From Yinghuangia seranimata (lineage in GTDB: Bacteria; Actinomycetota; Actinomycetes; Streptomycetales; Streptomycetaceae), in the NCBI RefSeq assembly GCF_029953285.1, contig NZ_JASAOI010000028.1, positions 1-64,000 on the forward strand: a stretch of 64,000 nucleotides of DNA, read 5' to 3'. Both the position numbers and the translations under genes were made by a program. The notes beneath the pieces were generated by a model. It searched no databases and was not told where the DNA came from. It saw only the letters and a list, made by a program, of their open reading frames with translations. Shown piece after piece: positions 47,856 through 60,680 of this stretch (within the stretch, counting starts at the first letter, position 1; each line of letters opens with the position of its first letter).

Positions 47856-48248
47856 GTGCGCGGGAGGCCGGGGAGTGGGGCCGGGCGGGTGCTTGTCGTG
47901 GATGACGACGAGGTGATCCGGCGGCTCATCGCGGTCAATTTGCAGTTGGAGGGGTTCGAGGTCACCACGGCGGTGGACGGCGAGGAGTGCCTCGGGCTGG
48001 TGCACGAGGTGCGGCCGCAGTTGGTGACGTTGGACGTGATGATGCCGCGGTTGGACGGGATCAAGACGGCGGCGCGGTTGAAGGCGGATCCGCGGACGAG
48101 TCACCTGAAGATCGTGATGATCAGCGCGTGCGCGCAGAGCCAGGATCTGGCGCGGGCCCGGGAGGCCGGGGTGGACGCGTATCTGACGAAGCCGTTCGAT
48201 CCGGAGATGTTGGTGCGGGTGGTGCGGGGTCTCGCCCCGGGGGATTAG
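47856..48248 (+). CDS. Receiver-only response regulator
   Basis: A 130-aa single-domain CheY-like protein: RVLVVDDDEVIRRLIAVNLQLEGF (acidic Asp pocket), VTLDVMMPRLDGIK with the phosphoacceptor Asp near residue 62, SACAQSQDLAR, and YLTKPFDPEML with the conserved Lys. No output domain. No histidine kinase adjoins, so the partner is elsewhere. GTG 47856 with leaderless geometry; later starts would cut the first strand. Placed between tRNA-Arg and argS as in related genomes (recollection). Confidence 0.9.
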   Translation: MRGRPGSGAGRVLVVDDDEVIRRLIAVNLQLEGFEVTTAVDGEECLGLVHEVRPQLVTLDVMMPRLDGIKTAARLKADPRTSHLKIVMISACAQSQDLARAREAGVDAYLTKPFDPEMLVRVVRGLAPGD

Positions 48249-48347
48249 GTACGGGCGACACTCGTTTGGGCCGCGGATCTCTTTCGGCGTACCGCCCAGT
48301 GATACTGAGGGGCGAGGCGCTGACCGGTTCGCTTACGCTTGGGTGTC

Positions 48348-50000
48348 GTGACCCCCGAAGAACTTTCCCAGGCTGTCTTGTCCGCTGTGCGCGCGTCCGT
48401 GGAGGCGGGCGAGCTCGCTGTTGCCGTGCCCGGGCAGGTGACGGTGGAGCGATCCAAGAACCGGGACCACGGGGATTACGCGACGAATGTCGCGCTGCAG
48501 CTCGCGAAGCCGGCCGGGAAGCCGCCGCGGGAGGTGGCGCAGGTCATCGCCGCGCGGCTGGGGGCCGTCGAGGGTGTCGCGAAGGTCGACATCGCGGGTC
48601 CGGGCTTCCTGAACATCACGCTGGACGCCGGGAGCGCCGGCGAGCTGGCGCGGGTGATCGTCGGGGCCGGTGAGGTGTACGGCCGGGGCGACGCGCTGCA
48701 GGGCCTCAAGATCAACCTGGAGTTCGTGTCGGCGAACCCGACCGGTCCGATCCACATCGGCGGTGTCCGGTGGGCGGCGGTCGGCGACTCGCTCGCGCGG
48801 ATCCTGAAGGCGGCCGGCGCGGATGTGAGTACGGAGTACTACATCAACGACGCGGGTGTGCAGATCGACAAGTTCGGTTCGTCGCTGCGGGCGGCTGCGA
48901 ATGGGCAGCCGGTGCCGGAGGACGGATATGTCGGTGAGTACATCAACGACATCGCGCGGGACATCGTGGCGCAGGTGCCCGGTGTCCTCGACAAGAGCGA
49001 GGCCGAGCAGAAGCAGGTCTTCACCGAGACCGGGCTCCGGCTCATGGTGGCCGAGATCCAGCGGTCGATGGAGGAGTTCGGCGCGCACTTCGACGTGTGG
49101 TTCTCGGAGAAGAGCCTGCACGACTCGGGTGCGGTGGAGAAGGCCATCGAGCGGCTGCGCGCCCAGGGGCACGTGTACGACGAGGGCGGGGCGATCTGGC
49201 TCCGGACGACGGACTTCGGGGACGACAAGGACCGGGTCCTGATCAAGGGGGACGGGGAGACGACGTATTTTGCGTCGGATGCCGCCTACTACCTTGAGAA
49301 GCGGGACCGGGGTAACGAGGTCTGCGTTTACATGCTCGGGGCCGACCACCACGGGTACGTGGGGCGGCTCAAGGCGATCGTCGCGTGTGCGGGGGACGAC
49401 CCCCAGCACAACATCGAGGTGCTCATCGGGCAGTTCGTGAAGATGCTGCGCGGCGGTGAAGAGGTCCGCATGTCCAAGCGGGCCGGCAACATCATCACGA
49501 TCGACGATGTCGTGGAGTGGATCGGGGTGGACGCGGCGCGGTATTCGCTGGCGCGGTCCAGCACGGATTCGACGATTACGTTGGATATTGATGTTCTGAC
49601 GAGTGCGACGAATGAAAACCCCGTGTACTACGTGCAGTACGCGCACACGCGGATGTGTGGCGTGAAGCGTAAGGCCGCCGAACTCGGCATCGTGCGCGGT
49701 GAGTTCAAGCCCGAGCTGCTGTCCACCGAGTGGGAGTCGAACCTGCTGAGCATGCTCGGCGAGTTCCCCCGCATCGTGGCGAAGGCCGCCGAGCTGCGTG
49801 AGCCGCACCACGTCGCGCGGTACCTGGAGGAGCTGGCGGGCGTGTACCACCGCTTCTACGACAACTGCCGGATCATGCCGATGGGCGACGACCCCGCGAC
49901 CGACCTCACCTACGCCCGGATGTGGCTGGCCGAGGCGGCGCAGATCGTCGTCGCGAACGGCTTGAACCTGCTGGGGGTGTCCGCTCCAGAGCGGATGTAG
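48348..50000 (+). CDS. argS: Arginyl-tRNA synthetase
   Basis: A 550-aa class-I synthetase that charges tRNA-Arg. N-terminal Add-1 domain (about residues 1-110), [28 protein letters not shown] with the HIGH-like motif (about 130), [11 protein letters not shown] as KMSKS-type motif (about 374), and the anticodon-binding helical DALR domain ending [17 protein letters not shown] 48348 is preceded by TACGCT eight bases upstream (possible leaderless start); TTG 48339 is in frame but less likely. Single copy here, next to a tRNA it aminoacylates. Confidence 0.97.
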   Translation: MTPEELSQAVLSAVRASVEAGELAVAVPGQVTVERSKNRDHGDYATNVALQLAKPAGKPPREVAQVIAARLGAVEGVAKVDIAGPGFLNITLDAGSAGELARVIVGAGEVYGRGDALQGLKINLEFVSANPTGPIHIGGVRWAAVGDSLARILKAAGADVSTEYYINDAGVQIDKFGSSLRAAANGQPVPEDGYVGEYINDIARDIVAQVPGVLDKSEAEQKQVFTETGLRLMVAEIQRSMEEFGAHFDVWFSEKSLHDSGAVEKAIERLRAQGHVYDEGGAIWLRTTDFGDDKDRVLIKGDGETTYFASDAAYYLEKRDRGNEVCVYMLGADHHGYVGRLKAIVACAGDDPQHNIEVLIGQFVKMLRGGEEVRMSKRAGNIITIDDVVEWIGVDAARYSLARSSTDSTITLDIDVLTSATNENPVYYVQYAHTRMCGVKRKAAELGIVRGEFKPELLSTEWESNLLSMLGEFPRIVAKAAELREPHHVARYLEELAGVYHRFYDNCRIMPMGDDPATDLTYARMWLAEAAQIVVANGLNLLGVSAPERM

Positions 50001-50006
50001 CGCGTC

Positions 50007-50035
50007 GCGGCGGGTCTCCCTCGGAGGCCCGCCGC
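50007..50035 (+). terminator. Terminator after argS
   Basis: 13-bp stem (50007-50019 with 50023-50035, one G-T pair) around CTC, six bases after the stop codon, followed by TTTCA. Confidence 0.8.
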
Positions 50036-50097
50036 TTTCATCTCGGGATTACCGCAAAGAGCAACGCCAGTACGGGAGTTGGGGAGACACCGCACCA

Positions 50098-51486
50098 ATG
50101 AGCAGGTCAGCACACCCGGCCGGGCCCCGCCACGCCGACGTTCTTCCCGAGGGCCACCACCTCCAGGTGCCGGAGGACCTGAACGCCCTCGACCCCAAGG
50201 TGTGGTCGGCGACGACCGAGCGCGGCGACGACGGCGTGCTCCGTGTCGCGGGCCTCGATGTGCGCGATCTGGCACAGGAGTTCGGTACGCCCGCCTACAT
50301 CCTCGACGAGGCCGACCTGCGGGCGCGCTGCCGGGACTGGAAGGAGGCGTTCGCCGGAGCGGACGTCTTCTACGCCGGCAAGGCGTTCCTGTGCCGCGCC
50401 CTGGTCCGGTGGATCGCCGAGGAGGGCCTCAACCTCGACGTGTGCTCCGGCGGCGAGCTCGCCGTCGCGCTGAGCGCCGGCATGGAGCCGTCCCGCATCG
50501 CGTTCCACGGCAACAACAAGTCCGTGGCCGAGATCGAGCGGGCGATCGACGCCGGGGTGGGCCGGATCATCGTCGACTCGTACGAGGAGATCGCCCGCGT
50601 CGCGTTCGCCGCCGAGCAGCGCGGCGTGGTGCAGAAGGTGCTCGTCCGCGTCACGGTGGGTGTCGAGGCGCACACGCACGAGTTCATCGCGACGGCGCAC
50701 GAGGACCAGAAGTTCGGCCTGTCGGTGTCGGACGGCAAGGCCGCCGAGGCGGTGCGCCGCATCCTCAAGCTCGGTTCGCTCGAACTCCTGGGCCTGCACA
50801 GCCACATCGGCTCGCAGATCTTCGACACGGCGGGCTTCGAGGTGTCGGCCCGCCGGGTGGTGGCGCTGCTCGCGGCGATCCGCGACGAGCACGGCGTCGA
50901 GCTGCCGGAGATCGACCTGGGCGGTGGCCTGGGCATCGCGTACACGAGCGCGGACGACCCGCAGACCCCGGCGGACATCGCCCGCCAGCTGACCGAGATC
51001 GTCAAGCGCGAGTGCCACGCCGCGGACCTGACCGTCCCGCGCCTGTCCGTCGAGCCGGGCCGGGCGATCGTCGGCCCGTCGGCGTTCACGCTGTACGAGG
51101 TGGGCACCACCAAGGAGCTCGACGGCCTGCGAACCTACGTCAGCGTCGACGGCGGCATGTCGGACAACATCCGCACCGCCCTCTACGACGCCGAGTACAC
51201 GGTGTCCCTCGTCTCCCGCGCGAGCGGCGCCGAGCCGGTGCTGTCCCGCGTGGTCGGCAAGCACTGTGAGTCGGGCGACATCGTCGTACGGGACGCCTAC
51301 CTCCCGGCCGACCTGGCCCCGGGCGACCTGGTCGCGGTGCCGGCGACCGGCGCGTACTGCCGGTCGATGGCGAGCAACTACAACCACGTCACGCGCCCGC
51401 CGGTGGTGGCGGTGCGCGACGGGAAGGCGCGCGTCGTGGTGCGCCGCGAGACGGAAGAGGACCTGCTCCGCCTCGACGTGGGCTGA
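50098..51486 (+). CDS. lysA: Diaminopimelate decarboxylase
   Basis: A 462-aa PLP enzyme making L-lysine from meso-diaminopimelate. [20 protein letters not shown] opens the barrel; the PLP lysine is in [14 protein letters not shown] (about residue 93); [51 protein letters not shown] and GKHCESGDI are standard landmarks. First gene of the aspartate-family set lysA-hom-thrC-thrB. ATG 50098 with a GGGGAGA site. Confidence 0.97.
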   Translation: MSRSAHPAGPRHADVLPEGHHLQVPEDLNALDPKVWSATTERGDDGVLRVAGLDVRDLAQEFGTPAYILDEADLRARCRDWKEAFAGADVFYAGKAFLCRALVRWIAEEGLNLDVCSGGELAVALSAGMEPSRIAFHGNNKSVAEIERAIDAGVGRIIVDSYEEIARVAFAAEQRGVVQKVLVRVTVGVEAHTHEFIATAHEDQKFGLSVSDGKAAEAVRRILKLGSLELLGLHSHIGSQIFDTAGFEVSARRVVALLAAIRDEHGVELPEIDLGGGLGIAYTSADDPQTPADIARQLTEIVKRECHAADLTVPRLSVEPGRAIVGPSAFTLYEVGTTKELDGLRTYVSVDGGMSDNIRTALYDAEYTVSLVSRASGAEPVLSRVVGKHCESGDIVVRDAYLPADLAPGDLVAVPATGAYCRSMASNYNHVTRPPVVAVRDGKARVVVRRETEEDLLRLDVG

Positions 51487-51503
51487 GCGGCGCCGCGGTA
51501 AAT

Positions 51504-51521
51504 CCGGAGGGAAACCTCCGG
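51504..51521 (+). terminator. GNRA-type hairpin between lysA and hom
   Basis: CCGGAGG/CCTCCGG stem closing a GAAA loop, 18 nt after lysA. A second hairpin GGGATCA/TGATCCC lies at 51614-51632. The 256-bp gap holds no gene; these may be a terminator and a hom leader structure. Confidence 0.5.
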
Positions 51522-51742
51522 TACCCCGGAAAAACCCCCGGCGCACCGGAAAATATCGCGTGACGACCCGGTGTGCCGCGCAAGAATTCCCGTCTCGGAT
51601 CCTGGACGGGCGTGGGATCACCGGGTGATCCCGGCGACACTGGCCGGGTACCGCCGTGCGGGTGAGGCCCGGGCGCAGGCCGGGGCCGCCGGGCACGGGC
51701 GGACCAGTGGCAGAGAAGAAGTCCCTGATGAAGCGAGGTCGG

Positions 51743-53035
51743 ATGATGCGTACGCAGCCGCTCAAGGTGGCGCTGCTCGGTTGTGGTGTGGTGGGTTCCG
51801 AAGTGGCCCGCATCATGACGACGCACGCCACGGACCTCGCCCAGCGCATCGGCGCCCCCGTCGAGCTGGCCGGGGTCGCGGTGCGCCGCGCCGGCCGCGA
51901 GCGCCCCGGCATCGACCCGGCGCTGTTCACCACGGACGCGGCGGCCCTCGTCGCACGCGACGACATCGACGTGGTCGTCGAGGTCATCGGCGGTATCGAG
52001 CCGGCCCGCACGCTCATCCTGTCCGCGATGGAGAACGGCGCGTCCGTCGTCTCCGCGAACAAGGCGCTGCTCGCCGAGGACGGCGCGACGCTGCACGCCG
52101 CGGCCGCCAAGCACGGCGTCGACCTGTACTACGAGGCCTCGGTCGCGGGCGCGATCCCGCTGCTGCGCCCGCTGCGCGAGAGCCTGGCCGGCGACAAGGT
52201 GAACCGGGTGCTCGGCATCGTCAACGGCACCACCAACTTCATCCTCGACCGGATGGACTCGACGGGCGCCGGCTTCGCCGAGGCGCTCGACGAGGCGACC
52301 CAGCTGGGCTACGCGGAGGCCGACCCGACCGCCGACATCGAGGGCTTCGACGCCGCCGCCAAGGCCGCGATCCTGGCCGGTCTGGCCTTCCACACCCGGG
52401 TGACCGCCGCGGACGTGTACCGCGAGGGCATCACCGAGGTGACCGCCGCGGACGTCGCGAGCGCGCAGACCATGGACTGCGTGGTCAAGCTGCTGGCGAT
52501 CTGCGAGCGCGGCGCGGACGGCACGTCGGTCAGCGCCCGCGTGCACCCGGCGATGATCCCGCGGTCGCACCCGCTGGCGTCGGTGCGCGAGGCGTACAAC
52601 GCGGTGTTCGTGGAGTCCGAGGCGGCCGGCAGCCTGATGTTCTACGGCCCGGGCGCGGGTGGCGCGCCGACGGCGAGCGCGGTGCTGGGCGACCTGGTCG
52701 CGGTCTGCCGCAACAAACTTTCGGGCACGACGGGTCCGGGGGAGTCCGCGTACGCGAACCTGGAAGTACGTCCGGTCGGCCAGGCGGTGACCCGCTACCA
52801 CCTGAACCTCGACGTCGCCGACAAGCCGGGTGTGCTCGCCCAGGTCGCGGCCGTGTTCGCGAAGCACGATGTGTCGATCGACACCGTGCGGCAGCAGGGC
52901 CGCGACGGGGATGCCACACTCGTCATCGTCACGCACAGTGCCACCGACGCCGCCCTGTCGGCGACCGTGGCCGAGCTCCGCGGGCTCGACATCGTCCGCG
53001 ACATCGCCGGCATCATGCGGGTGGAAGGGGAATGA
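51743..53035 (+). CDS. hom: Homoserine dehydrogenase
   Basis: A 430-aa NAD(P)-dependent enzyme reducing aspartate semialdehyde to homoserine. [23 protein letters not shown] is the nucleotide-binding start, [18 protein letters not shown] and [18 protein letters not shown] (catalytic Lys region) follow, [22 protein letters not shown] is diagnostic. C-terminal ACT domain ([25 protein letters not shown]) probably gives threonine feedback control. ATG 51743 or 51746 (GAGG spacing slightly favours the latter); upstream in-frame starts at 51728 and 51707 are possible. Overlaps thrC by 4 nt. Confidence 0.96.
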   Translation: MMRTQPLKVALLGCGVVGSEVARIMTTHATDLAQRIGAPVELAGVAVRRAGRERPGIDPALFTTDAAALVARDDIDVVVEVIGGIEPARTLILSAMENGASVVSANKALLAEDGATLHAAAAKHGVDLYYEASVAGAIPLLRPLRESLAGDKVNRVLGIVNGTTNFILDRMDSTGAGFAEALDEATQLGYAEADPTADIEGFDAAAKAAILAGLAFHTRVTAADVYREGITEVTAADVASAQTMDCVVKLLAICERGADGTSVSARVHPAMIPRSHPLASVREAYNAVFVESEAAGSLMFYGPGAGGAPTASAVLGDLVAVCRNKLSGTTGPGESAYANLEVRPVGQAVTRYHLNLDVADKPGVLAQVAAVFAKHDVSIDTVRQQGRDGDATLVIVTHSATDAALSATVAELRGLDIVRDIAGIMRVEGE

Positions 53036-54135
53036 CCATCGTGAGCGCGGTGAACGAAGCCGTTCGCGCCAACCAGACCCGGCAGTGGCGCGGGGTCATC
53101 GAGGAGTACCGGGACCGCCTGCCGGTGTCCCCTTCGACTCCGGTGGTCACCCTGCGCGAGGGCGGTACGCCGCTCGTCCCGGCCCAGGTGCTGTCCGAGC
53201 GCACCGGGTGCGAGGTGCACCTCAAGGTCGAGGGCGCGAACCCGACCGGGTCCTTCAAGGACCGCGGTATGACCATGGCCATCTCGAAGGCCAAGGAGGA
53301 GGGCGCGCAGGCCGTCATCTGCGCGTCGACCGGCAACACGAGCGCCTCGGCGGCCGCGTACGCGGTGCGCGCGGGCATGGTGTGCGCCGTTCTGGTGCCG
53401 TCCGGCAAGATCGCGCTGGGCAAGATGGGCCAGGCCCTGGTGCACGGCGCGCGCATCCTGCAGGTCGACGGCAACTTCGACGACTGCCTGACGCTCGCCC
53501 GCGACCTGGCCGAAAAGTACCCGGTCGCACTGGTGAACTCGGTGAACCCGGTGCGCATCGAGGGCCAGAAGACCGCGGCGTTCGAGATCGTCGACATGCT
53601 CGGGGACGCCCCGGACATCCACGTGCTGCCGGTCGGCAACGCGGGCAACATCACGGCGTACTGGCGGGGCTACAAGGAGTACGCCGTCGACGGCCTCGCG
53701 ACGCGCCGTCCGCGCATGTGGGGCTACCAGGCGGCCGGCTCGGCGCCGATCGTGAACGGTGCGCCGGTGACCTCGCCGCAGACGATCGCGACCGCGATCC
53801 GGATCGGCAACCCGGCGTCGTGGGACTTCGCGCTCGAGGCGCGCGACGAGTCCGGCGGCCAGATCGACTCTGTGACGGACCGTCAGATCCTGTCCGCCTA
53901 CCGGCTGTTGGCCTCGCAGGAGGGCGTCTTCGTCGAGCCGTCCTCGGCGGCGAGCGTGGCCGGTCTGCTCAAGGCCGCCGAGCTCGGGCTCGTCGACCCG
54001 GGGCAGCGCATCGTGTGCACCGTGACCGGCAACGGCCTCAAGGACCCGGACTGGGCGGTGGCCGGCGCGCCGAAGCCGACCGTCGTGCCGGTGGACGCGG
54101 GGGCCGCGGCCGCACAGCTCGGCCTCGACGGCTGA
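53032..54135 (+). CDS. thrC: Threonine synthase
   Basis: A 367-aa PLP enzyme converting O-phosphohomoserine to threonine. [35 protein letters not shown] with the PLP lysine (about residue 70), [18 protein letters not shown] phosphate loop, [15 protein letters not shown] and [14 protein letters not shown] fit the short bacterial threonine-synthase class. ATG overlaps the hom stop codon (ATGA), so hom and thrC are coupled. Confidence 0.97.
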   Translation: MTIVSAVNEAVRANQTRQWRGVIEEYRDRLPVSPSTPVVTLREGGTPLVPAQVLSERTGCEVHLKVEGANPTGSFKDRGMTMAISKAKEEGAQAVICASTGNTSASAAAYAVRAGMVCAVLVPSGKIALGKMGQALVHGARILQVDGNFDDCLTLARDLAEKYPVALVNSVNPVRIEGQKTAAFEIVDMLGDAPDIHVLPVGNAGNITAYWRGYKEYAVDGLATRRPRMWGYQAAGSAPIVNGAPVTSPQTIATAIRIGNPASWDFALEARDESGGQIDSVTDRQILSAYRLLASQEGVFVEPSSAASVAGLLKAAELGLVDPGQRIVCTVTGNGLKDPDWAVAGAPKPTVVPVDAGAAAAQLGLDG

Positions 54136-54141
54136 CGACCA

Positions 54142-54174
54142 CGAAGGGCCCGGCGCCGTGTGCCGGGCCCTTCG
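54142..54174 (+). terminator. Terminator after thrC
   Basis: Perfect 13-bp stem CGAAGGGCCCGGC/GCCGGGCCCTTCG, 7-nt loop, six bases after the stop. It separates hom-thrC from thrB. Confidence 0.88.
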
Positions 54175-54500
54175 CACATCCGAGGCCGCGCCGAGCCGAC
54201 CCCCGACCCCGAGTCCGCGTGACCCCGCTCCCCACGGCCGGTTTCCGGCCACTGCATACGCCGATCCGTGTCGACAGGGCGACAGGGCGGGAAATCGAGA
54301 TTCCCTGGGCGTGCCATCCCGCTGGGGAACGTCCTTTCGCTACGCTGAATCCCTGACGCCGTAACAACCAGGGCCGTCCGAGACCGTCTTCCGGCAGCCC
54401 GCGTCGCTCATGTCGTTCCCCAGTGCCGGATGTGGTGCACCGTTCGCCGCGTCCTTCCAGGCGCCTGTCGGGACTCCACGAGGAGGAGTGTCCACAGCAG
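54175..54500 (+). promoter_or_regulatory. 326-bp thrB upstream region
   Basis: No gene. A candidate -10 TACGCT at 54341-54346 would give a leader of about 150 nt. GAGGAGGAG (54479-54487) lies unusually far (13 nt) from the ATG at 54501. Confidence 0.45.
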
Positions 54501-55415
54501 ATGGCCGGTCCTGCGTTCCGTGCCGCCCCCGTCCGGGTCAGAGTGCCCGCGACCAGTGCCAATCTCGGCCCCGGGTTCGACGCCTTCGGGCTCGCCCTCG
54601 GGCTGTACGACGACGTCGTCGTACGGATCGCCGACCAGGGGCTCTCCATCGACATCGCCGGCGAGGGCGCGGACACCCTCAAGCGCGATGAGAACCACCT
54701 CGTCGTGCGCGCGCTGCACGCGACGTTCGAGGCCCTCGGCGGCCGCCCGGCGGGCCTTGAGGTGGTGTGCGCCAACCGCATTCCGCACGGCCGCGGCCTG
54801 GGCTCGTCGGCGGCCGCGATCTGCGCCGGCGTCGTCGCCGCCCGCGCGCTGACGATAGGCGGCGCCGAGCGGCTCGACGACGAGGGCGCCCTCGCCGTCG
54901 CGACCGCGCTCGAAGGCCACCCCGACAACGTCGCCGCGTGCCTGCTCGGCGGCTTCACCACGGCGTGGACCGACGAGCTCGGCCCGCACGCCGTCACCAC
55001 GGCACCGCACCCCGACGTCGCGCCGGTGGTGTTCGTGCCGTCGACGCCGCTGTCCACCGAGGTGGCGCGCGGCCTGCTGCCCGCGCAGGTGCCGCACTCC
55101 GAGGCCTCCGTCAACGCCGGCCGCGCGGCCCTGCTGGTCACCGCCCTGACCAGCCGCCCCGACCTGCTGCTGCCGGCCACCGAGGACCGCCTGCACCAGG
55201 ACTACCGCGCGCCCGCGATGCCGCAGAGCGCCGCTCTGGTCGGTAAACTTCGAGGTCAGGGACACGCCGCGGTCATCTCCGGGGCGGGCCCCACGGTTCT
55301 CGCGCTGGTCACCGCCGAACGGGTGGACGAGGTCATCGGTGCCGCCGGCACCGAATGGGCCGCGACCAGGCTCGATGTCGACACCACGGGTGCGGGCGTG
55401 CTGCCCCTCGGGTAA
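54501..55415 (+). CDS. thrB: Homoserine kinase
   Basis: A 304-aa GHMP kinase phosphorylating homoserine. VRVPATSANLGPGFDAFGLALGLYDDV is the N-terminal signature, RIPHGRGLGSSAAAICAGVVAA the ATP-binding GHMP loop (about residues 94-114), SGAGPTVLALV the C-terminal motif. Supplies O-phosphohomoserine to ThrC although separately transcribed. The open frame continues upstream to 54423 without family similarity; ATG 54501 was chosen. Confidence 0.95.
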   Translation: MAGPAFRAAPVRVRVPATSANLGPGFDAFGLALGLYDDVVVRIADQGLSIDIAGEGADTLKRDENHLVVRALHATFEALGGRPAGLEVVCANRIPHGRGLGSSAAAICAGVVAARALTIGGAERLDDEGALAVATALEGHPDNVAACLLGGFTTAWTDELGPHAVTTAPHPDVAPVVFVPSTPLSTEVARGLLPAQVPHSEASVNAGRAALLVTALTSRPDLLLPATEDRLHQDYRAPAMPQSAALVGKLRGQGHAAVISGAGPTVLALVTAERVDEVIGAAGTEWAATRLDVDTTGAGVLPLG

Positions 55416-55987
55416 CCCACGAGATGGTTGCTCGTTGGCAGGAGGGCTGGCCACGCTGCGAACCACACGACGGACGTTTCGGCCGAGAACAGCCGACATC
55501 GGCCGGGCGGTCGACACCAAGGCCGACAGAGAGAGAGTCGGCACAGAGGGCCGACACGTCGACTCGGAGGGCGTCACGGGGTGGGGGAATGTCGTGTGGG
55601 TCCGGTAGTGTTAATGTCACCACCGCACCAGGAGTCGGGCCCTCGTCGGGCTGGGCCAGTTCGGTGCCCGGTTTCGTTTTCCGTGGCCACGGTTCTACGG
55701 GAGCTTCCCCTCCTGCCTGTCCCTCGCGACGAAACGTGGCCCCCCGAAGCCGATCGGCGTCCTTCGCGATGTCGTAGTGCGCGATTTCCCGGGACCCTGA
55801 GGACGAACCTCCCACAGATGATCGTGAGCCCGATCCCGCTGGACTCGATTTTGACGATTCCCGCCTTCAGGCGGACCACCGCACCGGATCCGCAGCCGGG
55901 CCACCAGGGCCCGGAAACCGGGCCGGACAGCACAACCGGTCGCCGAGCCGTATCAAGGCCGACGCCCGCTCCAGGGAAGGACCCTTC
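55416..55987 (+). promoter_or_regulatory. Long rho leader region
   Basis: 572 bp between thrB and rho with no gene. -10-like TAGTGT at 55606-55611 (no good -35), giving a potential leader of about 370 nt with several inverted segments (e.g. CCCGCCTTCAGGCGG near 55861). A long rho leader suggests autoregulation by attenuation, as in other bacteria; this is inference. Confidence 0.45.
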
Positions 55988-58057
<2,070 letters not shown>

Positions 58058-58073
58058 CGTCGGACGTTCCGAA

Positions 58074-58115
58074 CCGGGGCCCCGTGGCGCGCGGAACGCG
58101 TGCCCGGGGCCCCGG
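58074..58115 (+). terminator. Terminator after rho
   Basis: 11-bp perfect stem CCGGGGCCCCG/CGGGGCCCCGG with a 20-nt loop, 16 nt past the stop; G/C-rich with TTTGG after it. Confidence 0.65.
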
Positions 58116-58228
58116 TTTGGTCGTACAGCGCGGTCCTGGCAGACTGGTACGTCGGCCCCGGTTCACGTCAGCCCCTCATTCCAAACGGTGGCGACCCGGT
58201 GCCCTCCCGATTCGTCAAGGAGACTCCT

Positions 58229-58453
58229 GTGAAGCCCGAGATCCACCCGGAGTACGTGGAGACCGTCGTCTCTTGCACCTGCGGTGCCACGTTCACCACC
58301 CACAGCACCGCCACCAGCGGCAAGATCAGCGCCGACGTGTGCTCGCAGTGCCACCCGTTCTACACGGGCAAGCAGAAGATCCTCGACACCGGCGGCCGCG
58401 TGGCCCGCTTCGAGAAGCGCTTCGGCAAGGGCCCGGTCGCGGGCAACAAGTAG
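58229..58453 (+). CDS. rpmE: 50S ribosomal protein L31
   Basis: A 74-aa ribosomal protein: [26 protein letters not shown], then [32 protein letters not shown]. Four cysteines (two in CTC, two in CSQC) show the zinc-containing C+ form; actinomycetes also carry a C- paralogue used under zinc limitation. GTG 58229 has AAGGAG eight bases upstream. The longer frame from 58100 is noncoding. Confidence 0.97.
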   Translation: MKPEIHPEYVETVVSCTCGATFTTHSTATSGKISADVCSQCHPFYTGKQKILDTGGRVARFEKRFGKGPVAGNK

Positions 58454-58460
58454 CGACCTT

Positions 58461-58517
58461 CGACGCCGGAGGGGAACCGGGGGGCTCGTACGAGCCCTGC
58501 CCGCCCCTCCGGCGTCG
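58461..58517 (+). terminator. Terminator after rpmE with nested palindrome
   Basis: Outer 14-bp stem CGACGCCGGAGGGG/CCCCTCCGGCGTCG encloses GGGCTCGTACGAGCCC, a perfect 16-bp palindrome. Confidence 0.8.
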
Positions 58518-58612
58518 TTCGTTTGTCCGCACTTGTGGCCTTCCTCCGCCCCCAGCCGCAGCCCGCGCCCGTGTCGTCTTCCGGTAGCGGCCCTTTCTGA
58601 CAGGAGCACTCC

Positions 58613-59683
58613 GTGTTCGAGGCGATGGACGACCTGCTCGCCGAGCACGCCGAGCTCGAGCGCCAGCTCGCCGACCCGCAGGTCCACGCCGACCAGGCGC
58701 GGGCCCGCACCCTCGGGCGCCGCTACGCCGAGCTGAGCCCGATCGTCGAGACGTACCGCGCCTGGTCGCAGGCCGGCGACGACATCGAGACCGCCCGCGA
58801 ACTCGCCGCCGAGGACCCGGACTTCGCCGCCGAGGCGGTCGAGCAGGAGAGCCGCCGCGACGAGCTCGCCGAGAAGCTGCGCCACCTGCTGGTGCCGCGC
58901 GACCCGGCGGACGACAAGGACGTGATCCTCGAGATCAAGGCCGGCGAGGGCGGCGAGGAGTCCGCGCTGTTCGCGGGCGACCTGCTGCGCATGTACCTGC
59001 GCTTCGCCGAGCGGGTCGGCTGGAAGACCGAGGTCATCGACGCCAACGAGTCCGACCTCGGCGGCTACAAGGACGTCTCCGTCGCGGTGAAGGCCAAGGG
59101 CACCCCGGCGCCCGGCGAGGGCGTCTTCGCCCGCCTGAAGTTCGAGGGCGGCGTGCACCGCGTGCAGCGCGTCCCGGCGACCGAGTCGCAGGGCCGCATC
59201 CACACCTCCGCGGCCGGCGTGCTGGTGCTCCCCGAGGCCGAGGACGTCGACGTCGAGATCAACCCGAACGACCTGCGCATCGACGTGTACCGGTCCTCGG
59301 GCCCCGGCGGCCAGTCGGTCAACACCACCGACTCGGCAGTCCGCATCACCCACCTGCCCACCGGCGTGGTCGCCTCGTGCCAGAACGAGAAGAGCCAGCT
59401 GCAGAACAAGGAGCAGGCGATGCGTATCCTGCGGTCGCGGCTGCTCGCCGCCGCCCAGGAGGAGGCCGACAAGGAGGCCGCGGACCAGCGCCGCAGCCAG
59501 GTGCGCACGGTGGACCGGTCGGAGCGCATCCGCACGTACAACTTCCCGGAGAACCGGATTTCCGACCACCGGGTGGGCTACAAGGCGTACAACCTGGACC
59601 AGGTGCTGGACGGCGACCTGGACGCGGTGGTCCAGGCGTGCGTCGACGCCGACACGGCCGCCAGACTGGCCCACGCGGGCTGA
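58613..59683 (+). CDS. prfA: Peptide chain release factor 1
   Basis: A 356-aa factor terminating at UAA/UAG. N-terminal helical domain ([19 protein letters not shown]), [18 protein letters not shown], the catalytic loop [20 protein letters not shown] with GGQ (about residues 228-234), and the domain-4 tail [35 protein letters not shown] 58613 with AGGAG upstream. Followed by prmC, whose product methylates its GGQ glutamine. Confidence 0.97.
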   Translation: MFEAMDDLLAEHAELERQLADPQVHADQARARTLGRRYAELSPIVETYRAWSQAGDDIETARELAAEDPDFAAEAVEQESRRDELAEKLRHLLVPRDPADDKDVILEIKAGEGGEESALFAGDLLRMYLRFAERVGWKTEVIDANESDLGGYKDVSVAVKAKGTPAPGEGVFARLKFEGGVHRVQRVPATESQGRIHTSAAGVLVLPEAEDVDVEINPNDLRIDVYRSSGPGGQSVNTTDSAVRITHLPTGVVASCQNEKSQLQNKEQAMRILRSRLLAAAQEEADKEAADQRRSQVRTVDRSERIRTYNFPENRISDHRVGYKAYNLDQVLDGDLDAVVQACVDADTAARLAHAG

Positions 59684-59718
59684 CCCGGCACGCCGGGTGC
59701 CGCCCGGCGCCGGGCGGC
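59683..59718 (+). terminator. Tandem hairpins after prfA
   Basis: ACCCGG/CCGGGT with loop CACG (59683-59698) starts inside the stop codon; a perfect 20-bp palindrome follows (59699-59718). Confidence 0.6.
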
Positions 59719-59786
59719 GGCGGACCGGCACCCCTGCCCTCACGGCATCACCGCGGCCTCGGCCGCGGGACTGCGGACGGAGAAAG

Positions 59787-60632
59787 ATGAACCTGCTGCT
59801 CGCCGAGGTGGCCCAGGCCACCCTGCGACTGGCCGACGCGGGCGTGCCCTCGCCGCGCTTCGACGCCGAGGAGCTCGCCGCGTACGTGCACGGCGTCAAG
59901 CGGGGCGAGCTGCACACGGTCGCCGACGGGGACTTCGACGCGCGGTTCTGGGAGGCGGTGGCGCGCCGCGAGGCCCGCGAGCCGCTGCAGCACATCACCG
60001 GCCGGGCGTTCTTCCGCTACCTCGAACTGGAGGTCGGCCCCGGGGTGTTCGTGCCGCGCCCGGAGACCGAGGTGGTGGTCGGGTGGGCGATAGAGGCGCT
60101 GCGCGCGATGGACGTCGCCGAGCCGCTGGTGGTCGACCTGTGCACCGGGTCCGGCGCGATCGCGCTGGCCGTCGCGCAGGAGGTGCCCCGCTCGGTGGTG
60201 CACGCGGTCGAGCTGGACGAGCGCGCGTTCCGGTTCGCGGAGCGCAACGCCTCGGGCTCCCGCGTCCAACTGCACCAGGGCGACGCGCTGGCCGCGCTGC
60301 CGCACCTCAACGGCACGGTGGACCTGGTCATCAGCAACCCGCCGTACATCCCGCTTGAGGAGTGGGAGAACGTCGCGCCCGAGGCCCGCGACCACGACCC
60401 CGAGATGGCGCTGTTCTCCGGTCCCGACGGCCTGGACGTGATCCGCGGGCTGTCCCGCACCGCGTACCGGCTGCTGCGCCCGGGCGGCCTCGTGGTCGTC
60501 GAGCACGCGGACACGCAGGGCGGCACCGTGCCCTGGATCTTCAACGAGGAGTCGGGCTGGGTCGACGCGGCCGACCACCGCGACTTGAACAACAGACCGC
60601 GGTTCACGACCGCGCGCAAAGAAGGCGCGTAG
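59787..60632 (+). CDS. prmC: Peptide chain release factor N5-glutamine methyltransferase
   Basis: A 281-aa SAM-dependent methyltransferase. N-terminal helical substrate domain, FVPRPETEVVV, VVDLCTGSGAIALAVAQEVP (SAM motif I) and the hallmark VISNPPYIPLEEWE (NPPY, about residues 182-187), then RDHDPEMALFSGPDGLDVIR. Modifies the GGQ Gln of RF1 and RF2. ATG 59787 has GGAGAAAG immediately upstream; the frame further left is noncoding. Confidence 0.96.
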   Translation: MNLLLAEVAQATLRLADAGVPSPRFDAEELAAYVHGVKRGELHTVADGDFDARFWEAVARREAREPLQHITGRAFFRYLELEVGPGVFVPRPETEVVVGWAIEALRAMDVAEPLVVDLCTGSGAIALAVAQEVPRSVVHAVELDERAFRFAERNASGSRVQLHQGDALAALPHLNGTVDLVISNPPYIPLEEWENVAPEARDHDPEMALFSGPDGLDVIRGLSRTAYRLLRPGGLVVVEHADTQGGTVPWIFNEESGWVDAADHRDLNNRPRFTTARKEGA

Positions 60633-60680
60633 TCACATGCCCTGTCACCCGCATGCGTTTTCCCCGGAGGGACGGTCCCG

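Noticed and set aside
48333-49850. Long open frame on the minus strand across argS
   Set aside because: It mirrors argS, is full of Arg/Val/Pro runs and shows no protein family; argS with all motifs is the real gene.
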